Shown in pieces: positions 14,788 to 20,643 of a stretch of DNA of 30,962 nucleotides (position 1 is its first letter; each line of letters starts with the position of its first letter). The DNA comes from an uncultured Verrucomicrobiales bacterium (GTDB lineage Bacteria > Verrucomicrobiota > Verrucomicrobiae > Limisphaerales > CANJSG01). The stretch spans positions 1 through 30,962 of the forward strand of contig CAMLMI010000010.1 in assembly GCA_946480965.1 (NCBI GenBank), written 5' to 3'. The notes below the pieces were generated by a model that did not search any database, was not told where the DNA came from, and was given only the letters and a program-made list of their open reading frames with translations. A program made the position numbers and the translations under genes.

Positions 14788-16533
14788 TCAATACACGTTG
14801 CTCAGATTGGTGGAACCCGAGGCGAGGACCTGCCACTTGCCCCGGATCATGGTGCGCACCTGGGGGGTGGCGGGCGGGAGCTTGGTGGGGTCGAGGAAGT
14901 TCAGGTCGAAGGCCCAGTTGCGGTTGGGCGGGTTGTAAACGTTGTCCTTGCCCCACTTGTTGGTGGCGTATTGGCTGCCATACATCACCACCATCGACCC
15001 GTTGTAGGTGAAGTTCTTCCCAGCCCAGTTCTCCAGGAAGCGGGGGTAGTTCTCCACGCCGCCGCTGTAGGTGTTGTGGGTGTGGGACTCGACGATGCCG
15101 GCGAGGAAGGCGGCGTTGACCGTCGTGTGGTTGGCGGTGGGCGGGGAGCTGATGGAGGTGGAGTCGGACCAGCTCGTGGAGAGGACGTTGATGGCGTCGC
15201 CCACGAGCGAGGCGGGCTGGGTATTGATGGTGTTGGTGGAGCCCTGCTCGGTTCCCGTCGGGGCGTTGAAATGGCCCTGCACATACAGGGGACGAGCGGT
15301 CACCAGGGTGAGGCCGCCGGTCGGCAGCCGCGAACCGTCCTTGATGCGGACGGCGTTCAGCTTGCCGGAGCCCAGGCTCCGCCGGTCGTTGACATAGACC
15401 ACGTAGCCCGCTCCCGAGGCGCTGGTGCGCAGGCCGGGATTGGAGTTGATGGCCGAGAGGATGTTGGAAAGCCCCGTCACGCTGATGTCGATGGGATGGA
15501 CGGTCTTGCCCTCCCGGTTGTCGGCGAAGGCCGCGTTGGTCTTCACCGCCGACGAGATCCAGGTGGCGTTGGTCGTGATGACGGTGTTGGGCGAGGAGGC
15601 GTTCGGGCCTGACGTGACCCGGATGGAGTTGTTCGTGACGGTGATGACGATGTCGGCCTTGTTGTAGAAGCGCTGCTGGCCCATGGCGGAGGTGAGGCTC
15701 TCGCCCGAGGGCGGCACCTGGATGATCTCGCGCACGGCGGAGGAGGAGTTGTTGGTGCCGATCGGCAGCGTGAGCGCGGCCACTTTGCCGTCCGCCTCGG
15801 CCTGGTAGATCGTCGAGCCGCCCTGGTTGCCGCGGCCGTCGCCCGGGGCCTTGGCGTCGGCGATGGTGCCCACGGCCGTCACGTCGCTCTTGAAGGTGAG
15901 GGTGGCGGAGGGATCCACGTAGAGGTTGGCGTTCCCGTGGACGCGGCCGTTCACCACCATGTTGGCGCCCGGCTGGATCTCCAGGTTGACGTTGTAGAAG
16001 ATGGCGAACTGATAGACGGGGATCGTGGCGATCTGCACCTCCTGGCCGACGGCGCCGACGACGCCGATGCCGGTGTTGTCGCGGGCGTTCGAGACCACGC
16101 GGTAGGCGGAGGCCATGCCGCGCAGTCCGGAATACTGCGAGTCGAGGTTCGTGTAGATGTTGGCGTAGGAGCGGGTGACGTGGGTGCGGTCGCCGGTGCC
16201 GGCGGCGTTGTTGAAGTCGAACCCGCTCCAGACCGTGGTCTCCGCGCTGGTGGGCACCAGCAGGCGGTAGTTGGCCAGGTTCGCATACACGCCGGCCTCG
16301 CCGCCGCTCTGGAAATCGGTGGAGATGCGGGAAAGGACCTTCTCCGTGGCCGCCTCCGCCGCCGCCTGCGCCTCGAAGAAGCGGTTGTTGCGCTCGTTCA
16401 TCCGGGCGTTGCTGCTCGTCCACTGCATCAGCCCCCCGAGGGTGATGAGGCTGATGGCGGCGAAGCCCACGACCAGCACGAGGGCGTAGCCGGAGTCGCG
16501 GCGCCGGGAACGGGAGGGGAACGTCGTTTTCAT
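14788..16533 (-). CDS. PilX-like large pilus-associated protein
   Basis: A 581-residue protein with one N-terminal membrane segment (about residues 15-37, beginning DSGYALVLVVGF), followed by a helix rich in E, A and N (NERNNRFFEAQAAAEAATEK). This is the PilX-type N-terminus of minor pilins. It lacks the standard G-F-x3-E prepilin cleavage site. The remainder is far larger than ordinary PilX. A region around 185-225 (QPGANMVVNGRVHGNANLYV) looks like a short beta-helix turn series, and the rest is rich in T, N and S, as in exported proteins. It is last of three co-oriented genes; its ATG is one base past the stop of the preceding pilin-like gene. Probably a tip or surface component of a type IV pilus or type II secretion pseudopilus. 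The N-terminal assignment is good; the function of the large domain is unknown. Confidence 0.75.
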   Translation of the reverse strand: MKTTFPSRSRRRDSGYALVLVVGFAAISLITLGGLMQWTSSNARMNERNNRFFEAQAAAEAATEKVLSRISTDFQSGGEAGVYANLANYRLLVPTSAETTVWSGFDFNNAAGTGDRTHVTRSYANIYTNLDSQYSGLRGMASAYRVVSNARDNTGIGVVGAVGQEVQIATIPVYQFAIFYNVNLEIQPGANMVVNGRVHGNANLYVDPSATLTFKSDVTAVGTIADAKAPGDGRGNQGGSTIYQAEADGKVAALTLPIGTNNSSSAVREIIQVPPSGESLTSAMGQQRFYNKADIVITVTNNSIRVTSGPNASSPNTVITTNATWISSAVKTNAAFADNREGKTVHPIDISVTGLSNILSAINSNPGLRTSASGAGYVVYVNDRRSLGSGKLNAVRIKDGSRLPTGGLTLVTARPLYVQGHFNAPTGTEQGSTNTINTQPASLVGDAINVLSTSWSDSTSISSPPTANHTTVNAAFLAGIVESHTHNTYSGGVENYPRFLENWAGKNFTYNGSMVVMYGSQYATNKWGKDNVYNPPNRNWAFDLNFLDPTKLPPATPQVRTMIRGKWQVLASGSTNLSNVY

Positions 16534-16534
16534 G

Positions 16535-17155
16535 TCATTCGAGCGCGCGCCGCGTGATGCGGGTGCGGAGCTGGTAGAAGTCGTAGAGCCCGCCGGGACC
16601 GATGTTCACGGTGGGATACTGGAGCTGGTAGAACTGGAGGGTGAGGCCGACCACGCGGTTGTTCTGGCTGTTCGTCAGCACGTTCCCCAGATGGTCCTCG
16701 GCGGAGAAGACGACGCTGTTGCTCACGGCGTTGGCCACCACGTAGGCGTAGCTCAGGCCGTTGGTGGTGCGCTTGAGCTGCTGGTCGCCCGCGTCCCAGT
16801 AATAGCGCACGAAGGCGTTGGTGGAGGAGCCCGGGTAGATCTGGATCGCGTTCCCGCGCTGGGCCGCCCCGGAGGAGACGGGGGTGAAGGACGAGAGCCC
16901 GCCCGTGCCGATCTTCAGCACCTTGGCCGTGCGGATCTCCTCGCTCAAAAGGCTAACGGCCCGACGCGCCTCGTCGCTGGCCCCGAGCTTGGAGCGGGAG
17001 AGCTGGAAGAACTTCAGCCCGTAGATGTGGCTCGCGATGACGCCGCCGATGACGAACATGAAGAGCACCATCGTGACCATGAACTCGGGCAGGGTGAACG
17101 CGGCCGCCGCGCGTGGCGCGGAAGCCCGGCGGACCTGGATTGGCGGCGTCTTCAT
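16535..17155 (-). CDS. Prepilin-like protein (PilW-type)
   Basis: A 206-residue protein with a prepilin N-terminus: a basic leader of about 19 residues, then AFTLPEFMVTMVLFMFVIGG, with glutamate at +5 of the mature chain. The residue before the cleavage point is alanine, where prepilin peptidases normally prefer glycine. The globular part carries strands such as NAIQIYPGSS and FVRYYWDAGDQQLKRTT, as in PilW/GspJ-type minor pilins. ATG 17155 was chosen because it overlaps the stop of the upstream pilin gene (ATGA, 17152-17155) and gives the expected leader length; the frame remains open further upstream but that sequence is the other gene. It is the middle member of the three-gene operon. Confidence 0.82.
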   Translation of the reverse strand: MKTPPIQVRRASAPRAAAAFTLPEFMVTMVLFMFVIGGVIASHIYGLKFFQLSRSKLGASDEARRAVSLLSEEIRTAKVLKIGTGGLSSFTPVSSGAAQRGNAIQIYPGSSTNAFVRYYWDAGDQQLKRTTNGLSYAYVVANAVSNSVVFSAEDHLGNVLTNSQNNRVVGLTLQFYQLQYPTVNIGPGGLYDFYQLRTRITRRALE

Positions 17156-17706
17156 TGGTCGGGGGCCCGGTAGGTGATGACCGAGTTGGTGAACAGGCCC
17201 CGCTCCATGAAGGACCACACGCAGTCCACCTGCACCGCCTTCAGCGGCGGCGTGGAGGACACGGTCCAGATCGAGGTGTAGTTCGTGGCGTAAACGAAGG
17301 TGATGCCGTTGGTCCGCGCGTAGGCGGTGACCGCCCCGGCGTTGGCCAGCTTGACCGGGAACATCGCCGCGACGGTGCTGGCCAGGGCCTCGCCCGTGAC
17401 GGGGATGTCGAGGATGTTGACCATGGCGGGGAAGTTGGTGGAGACGAGCTCGTCCACGTCGGGCGTGGCCAGGGTGTCCCATTTGGCCGCCCGAGCCTGC
17501 TCCAGCCGCTGCATGGCGAGCGACTGCGCCGCCAGGTTGTAGGCGGACCACTCGGCCCGTTTGGCCGCGAAGATGTAGCCCTCCACCGTGGCGATGATCG
17601 CGATGGCCGCGACGCCCATGGCAATGACCACCTCCATGAGGGTGAACCCGTCCGTTCCCCGAAGGTTTGGCCGTCCATTCCCGGTCTTGATCAAACAACG
17701 CTTCAT
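17152..17706 (-). CDS. Prepilin-type N-terminal methylation protein (PilV/GspI-like)
   Basis: A 184-residue minor pilin candidate. Its class III signal is canonical: a basic leader ending in RGTDG, then FTLMEVVIAMGVAAIAIIATV, with E at +5 of the mature chain. A prepilin peptidase should cut after the glycine and methylate the phenylalanine. The rest is a short pilin-like globular domain with a conserved AAQSLAMQRLEQARAAKWD segment, typical of PilV/GspI proteins. Start ATG 17706 is preferred over an upstream in-frame start at 17841, because the latter would place 45 atypical residues before the leader. It is the first gene of the operon. No pilus ATPase, platform protein or peptidase is in the window, so assembly must rely on machinery elsewhere. 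Confidence 0.83.
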   Translation of the reverse strand: MKRCLIKTGNGRPNLRGTDGFTLMEVVIAMGVAAIAIIATVEGYIFAAKRAEWSAYNLAAQSLAMQRLEQARAAKWDTLATPDVDELVSTNFPAMVNILDIPVTGEALASTVAAMFPVKLANAGAVTAYARTNGITFVYATNYTSIWTVSSTPPLKAVQVDCVWSFMERGLFTNSVITYRAPDQ

Positions 17707-17817
17707 TGCACGACGCAGAGCCCTGCCCGCCCAAATCCATCGGCCAGGCGCTTTCGCGACTTTAAGAATGGCGCAGTCCCCGTGCCATGGACGGGGCTCC
17801 GGTCCGCCACTGCCCCC

Positions 17818-17922
17818 GGAACCCACCCTGACCCCTCCCAAGAGGGGAACCGATCAGTCGCATTCGGTGGCGGGAAGACGTCTTGTCTTATCCCCTCCAG
17901 GGAGGGGTCGGGGGTGGGTTCC
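17818..17922. repeat. Inverted-repeat element with 30/31-base arms
   Basis: The left arm (17818-17847) starts GGAACCCACCC and ends AGAGGGG; the right arm (17892-17922) is its near-perfect reverse complement, starting CCCCTCC and ending GTGGGTTCC. The arms differ only by one or two bases at two places, and 44 bases separate them. The size and shape resemble a MITE or a REP-type dispersed repeat; no coding sequence lies inside. Confidence 0.75.
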
Positions 17923-18011
17923 GGCTCAAATGACCAAGGGACCGAACTTGTCCCTTCACCCAGCACCCCGGCCATCCAAGTTCCGAGTCGCGAAAAAACC
18001 GTCGCCGTGCC

Positions 18012-18038
18012 TGTAACAATCGGCTACCCGCGTTCGTT
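18012..18038 (+). promoter_or_regulatory. Candidate ECF-type promoter (TGTAACA-N16-CGTT)
   Basis: TGTAACA (18012-18018) is followed after 16 bases by CGTT (18035-18038), with another CGTT immediately before it. The pattern resembles ECF promoters of the form TGTCACA-N16/17-CGTC. It lies directly upstream of an ECF sigma gene, so autoregulation is plausible. Confidence 0.4.
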
Positions 18039-18053
18039 GTATCGCCGGAAACA

Positions 18054-18581
18054 ATGATCCGAGAACTCGAGTTCAAACTGCTCTGCCACCGGCACCGGGA
18101 CGAGGTGTTCCGCTTCGCCTGCTCGATCCTCGGCAATTCCGCCGACGCGGAGGATTCGACCCAGGAAGCCCTCTTCCGCCTCTGGCAGAACATCGACTCC
18201 GTTCCCTTCACCCAGGCCCGGCCATGGCTCTTCCGCACCGTCCGCAACCACTGTCTCGACCAGTTGCGCCGTCGCAACGCCCGGTTCGCCCCTGTCGCCT
18301 TGGACGATGCGACGCTGGAATCCCTGCCCGATCCCGCCGCGGCGGACCCCGTGGACAGCGCCGACAGCGAATTCCACAGCCAGCGTCTCGGCCGTGCGCT
18401 GCAACGCCTGCCGGAACCGCTCCGCAGCATCCTGGTGCTCCATGAACTGCAGGACCTCCGCTACCGCGAGATCGCCGAAACCCTCGACCTGCCGCTCAAC
18501 ACCGTGAAGGTCTATCTCTCCCGCGCCCGCACCCGGCTCCAACAACTGCTCACCGAGGACTCCACATGGACGAAGAGCTGA
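18054..18581 (+). CDS. ECF-family RNA polymerase sigma factor
   Basis: A 175-residue sigma-70-family factor with only regions 2 and 4, as in ECF sigmas. Region 2 spans about residues 5-75, with DSTQEALFRLWQNI at 34-47 and the WLFRTVRNHCLDQLRRR DNA-melting and -10 segment at about 58-74. Region 4 spans about 105-165: LPEPLRSILVLHELQDLRY leads into the helix-turn-helix YREIAETLDLPLNTVKVYLS. No C-terminal extension is present. The downstream gene begins 16 bases before this one ends and encodes a single-span membrane protein that is probably the anti-sigma factor, so the sigma is likely held at the membrane until a signal arrives. Start ATG 18054 is preceded by a weak GGAAA. A candidate self-recognised promoter lies just upstream. 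Confidence 0.92.
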   Translation: MIRELEFKLLCHRHRDEVFRFACSILGNSADAEDSTQEALFRLWQNIDSVPFTQARPWLFRTVRNHCLDQLRRRNARFAPVALDDATLESLPDPAAADPVDSADSEFHSQRLGRALQRLPEPLRSILVLHELQDLRYREIAETLDLPLNTVKVYLSRARTRLQQLLTEDSTWTKS

Positions 18582-18970
18582 AACAACTGAAAGCCTCCCT
18601 GGCCCGCCGGAAATGCCCGCCCCGGGTCCAAGCCGAGGTGGACCGCCGCGTCGCCGCCGACCGTGCCCGTTCCCGCGATGGCCGACGCCGTCCTCTATTC
18701 GCCCTCGCCGCCGTCGCAGCAGCCGTGGCCGTCGCCTTCATCGTGGTGTTCCGGCCCGATCCCGTTCCGGTCGAGCCCGTCATTGTGGTAAACCCGCTCG
18801 AAGTCGAACCCCACGCCGTCGTGGCCGAGGCGGGCCTCGCCTTCGCCGCGTTCGGCGACGCCTTGCAACAGGCCGTGGACCGAGGCGAACCGATTCTCCG
18901 CAAACGCGCCGTCGAGCCCCTGCGCGAACAACTGCTCACCGTCCGAAACAAATTCACCGATCACCTATGA
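18566..18970 (+). CDS. Putative anti-sigma factor, single-span membrane protein
   Basis: A 134-residue protein with a charged cytosolic N-terminus (residues 1-43), one membrane helix at about 44-62 and a proline/valine-rich linker leading to a helical extracytoplasmic tail ending in KRAVEPLREQLLTVRNKF. This topology, and the 16-base overlap with the ECF sigma gene, are those of membrane anti-sigma factors. No zinc-binding H-x3-C-x2-C motif is present, so it is not of the ZAS class. A GAGGA ribosome-binding site (18555-18559) sits six bases before the ATG. It overlaps the next gene as ATGA. Anti-sigma function is inferred from position and topology only. Confidence 0.68.
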   Translation: MDEELKQLKASLARRKCPPRVQAEVDRRVAADRARSRDGRRRPLFALAAVAAAVAVAFIVVFRPDPVPVEPVIVVNPLEVEPHAVVAEAGLAFAAFGDALQQAVDRGEPILRKRAVEPLREQLLTVRNKFTDHL

Positions 18971-19638
18971 AACCCAACCTGCTCAAACAAACGTTCCTCC
19001 TCGCCTTCGCCGTCCTCGCGCCCTTCGTGGCCACGGCCCAGACCGAACTCGAGAAAAGCCCCGCCTACCTGCCCATCGACAAGGCCATCGACACCAAGGC
19101 CGTGACTCCGGCGGTCAACGTGAACCTCCCGCGCTTCCTCCTCATGGATGTCGCCTCCGGCTTCGACGGCAGCACCAACGATCCGCTGGCCGGCACCGGC
19201 ATCGACTTCAAGGACCTCATCAAGGACGTGAAGCTGATCCGCCTGATGATCATCGAGGACGATGAGAAGCACCACGCCGCCGTCGAGAAAGGCGTGGCGG
19301 AACTCCGCGCCATCCTCCGCGACAAATGGACCCCCATCGTGAACATCCCCGATGGCGGCGTGAGCGTTTACGCGATGGGCGACGCCTCGGGCGACAGCAT
19401 GGCCGGCGTGGCGCTGGTCATCCACGACGACGGCGACGCCATCATCGGCAACATCGTCGGCAAGGTTTCCATCGGGAAGCTCCTGAAAGCCGCCGGCCAG
19501 TTCAAAGCCCTGCCGCCGGAATTCATGGAAACCCTGATCGGAGCGACCAACGGTCAGGTCCAAGCCGCTCCGGCGAAGGAAGGCGAAAAGAAGCCCGAAG
19601 GTTCTCCGGACGCCAAACCCGCTTCCTCGGCCCAATAA
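18967..19638 (+). CDS. DUF4252-like exported protein
   Basis: A 223-residue exported protein with a signal peptide ending near TAQ-TEL (residue 25). The mature part contains LIKDVKLIRLMIIEDDEKHHAAVEKGVAE and later DGDAIIGNIVGKVSIGKLL, the pattern of DUF4252 proteins, which in Bacteroidetes are often encoded next to ECF sigma and anti-sigma genes. The tail from about residue 200 is a low-complexity K/E/P/A stretch. Its start overlaps the stop of the anti-sigma-like gene as ATGA (18967-18970). A strong terminator follows, so it is the last gene of the sigma operon. It may act as a sensor or effector of the envelope response; nothing catalytic is seen. Confidence 0.75.
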   Translation: MKPNLLKQTFLLAFAVLAPFVATAQTELEKSPAYLPIDKAIDTKAVTPAVNVNLPRFLLMDVASGFDGSTNDPLAGTGIDFKDLIKDVKLIRLMIIEDDEKHHAAVEKGVAELRAILRDKWTPIVNIPDGGVSVYAMGDASGDSMAGVALVIHDDGDAIIGNIVGKVSIGKLLKAAGQFKALPPEFMETLIGATNGQVQAAPAKEGEKKPEGSPDAKPASSAQ

Positions 19639-19668
19639 CCCTTCAACGACCGTTCCCTCTTGTTGCCA

Positions 19669-19698
19669 CCGCCGGTTCCCACGGGAACCGGCGGTTTT
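19669..19698 (+). terminator. Rho-independent terminator of the sigma-factor operon
   Basis: CCGCCGGTTCC (19669-19679) pairs with GGAACCGGCGG (19684-19694) around a four-base loop, followed by TTTT (19695-19698). It lies 30 bases after the DUF4252 stop codon. Confidence 0.9.
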
Positions 19699-19706
19699 CT
19701 ATTGGC

Positions 19707-19736
19707 AGGAGCGCGGCCGGTCACGTCCGCGCTCCT
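19707..19736. repeat. Palindrome with 10-bp arms abutting the CorA-like stop
   Basis: AGGAGCGCGG (19707-19716) and CCGCGCTCCT (19727-19736) form a perfect 10-bp stem with a 10-base loop. The right arm runs into the stop codon of the minus-strand CorA-like gene (19735-19737). No T-run follows in the minus direction, so it is not a standard terminator; it looks like a dispersed palindromic repeat. Confidence 0.65.
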
Positions 19737-20487
19737 ACGACTTCTTGCCCGGCGTCGGTTTCATCGTGTCGCGGCCCACGACCCAGCCCTTCACGGCGAA
19801 ACCGAGCACCACGCCGACAACGAGCACGACGAGGAAGATCGGCACGCTTTGTTCGTCGAGCCCGTGCTTGAGGTTCATGCCGAGCAGGCTGGCCAGCGCG
19901 GTCACGGGGAAGAAGAGCGCGGCGAGGGTGTTCAACCGATGGCTGGCGCGCAGGGCTTCTTGGCCGAGACGCGCCTGTTCCTCCTCTTCTTTGGCCGTGC
20001 GGAGCTGGATGCCAAGGCGCACGTCCTCGATCAACAGCTCGAAGTTTCGCTCCACGTCGTAGGCCAGGTCGCGCAGCTCGATGAGCTGGGTGTCGCCCTT
20101 CACCGCCTCGCGCGCCTGCTGGAGCGCGGCGTGCATGTTGCGGGCGGCGCGGGAAAGCGGGGTGAGGGCTTCGAGCAGATCGAAGAGCCCGGTCAGGTTC
20201 GGTCCCTGCTCGAAGGCGTGGGAGAGCTTGGTCTCCAGTTCCGCGTAGGCCTGGACGTGGCGCTTGAGGGCGGCGACTCCGCCGCTGCCTTTGCTGGCCA
20301 GCCATTCGCCCGAAGCCGTCCGCCAAAAGAGGATGCCCTGCCGCTGCTCGTCGTCCGGGCCCGGCGGCAAGTGCAGGACGAGCAGGATCTGGCCTTCCTC
20401 CACGATGGCGCGCTGGCGTCCGTAGGTGTTCTGGCCGAGGCGGGAGCGGATGGAATCGGGAAGGGTCCAGTGCGGAGGAATGATCAT
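19735..20487 (-). CDS. CorA-like divalent cation transporter
   Basis: A 250-residue membrane protein with CorA topology: a cytosolic N-terminal domain, a long charged helix (about 135-185, with a KEEEEQARLGQEAL stretch), and two C-terminal membrane spans at about 186-203 and 216-237. The family signature GMN is at residues 203-205, at the end of the first span, where it forms the magnesium selectivity filter. The protein is shorter than typical CorA (about 316 residues) because the N-terminal domain is reduced; a basic KGWVVGRD tail follows the second span. AGAGGA (20495-20500, minus strand) is a good ribosome-binding site seven bases before the ATG. It is divergent from the giant RCC1/Ig gene. 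Likely Mg2+ or another divalent ion transport; the true ion is not certain. Confidence 0.82.
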   Translation of the reverse strand: MIIPPHWTLPDSIRSRLGQNTYGRQRAIVEEGQILLVLHLPPGPDDEQRQGILFWRTASGEWLASKGSGGVAALKRHVQAYAELETKLSHAFEQGPNLTGLFDLLEALTPLSRAARNMHAALQQAREAVKGDTQLIELRDLAYDVERNFELLIEDVRLGIQLRTAKEEEEQARLGQEALRASHRLNTLAALFFPVTALASLLGMNLKHGLDEQSVPIFLVVLVVGVVLGFAVKGWVVGRDTMKPTPGKKS

Positions 20488-20500
20488 AAACGGGTCCTCT

Positions 20501-20621
20501 AGGTTGGCGTTTCGGCGGCACGGTGCCGAGCGGCCGGGTCCGGCTCAACGCGAAAGCGGCCGCGAGTTTCCAGCGGCGGAGATTCCGGGTTGTCCGCGAG
20601 GCTGGCGGCTGCTACCAACCT
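20501..20621 (+). other. Possible structured leader of the giant gene
   Basis: AGGTTGG (20501-20507) is complementary to CCAACCT (20615-20621), which would close a domain ending 12 bases before the Shine-Dalgarno sequence. Inside are local hairpins: CGC-GAAA-GCG with a GNRA loop (20549-20558) and CAGC..GCGGA/TCCGC..GCTG (20571-20604). GC-rich DNA folds easily, so this is only a candidate; it matches no riboswitch class I recognise. Confidence 0.25.
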
Positions 20622-20633
20622 CCCGCCAATTCA

Positions 20634-20639
20634 AGGAGA
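20634..20639 (+). promoter_or_regulatory. Ribosome-binding site that fixes the start at 20644
   Basis: AAGGAG at about 20633-20638, five bases before ATG 20644, is the clearest Shine-Dalgarno sequence in the window. It decides the start over the in-frame TTG at 20590. Confidence 0.85.
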
Positions 20640-20643
20640 CGTA

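Larger units (their letters stand above)
17707..18053. other. Divergent intergenic region with inverted repeats
   Basis: No supported gene. It contains CCCCGT/ACGGGG (17778-17796), a large inverted-repeat element (17818-17922), and a hairpin AAGGGAC/GTCCCTT (17936-17956) that could compete with GAACTTG/CAAGTTC (17944-17983). At its right end is a candidate ECF-type promoter for the sigma factor operon. Confidence 0.65.

Noticed and set aside
16535..17740. 401-codon frame covering two pilin genes as one fused protein
   Set aside because: Only the part from 17155 downstream has pilin sequence; the upstream part is the out-of-frame reading of the neighbouring pilin gene, which has its own prepilin leader and an ATGA overlap.
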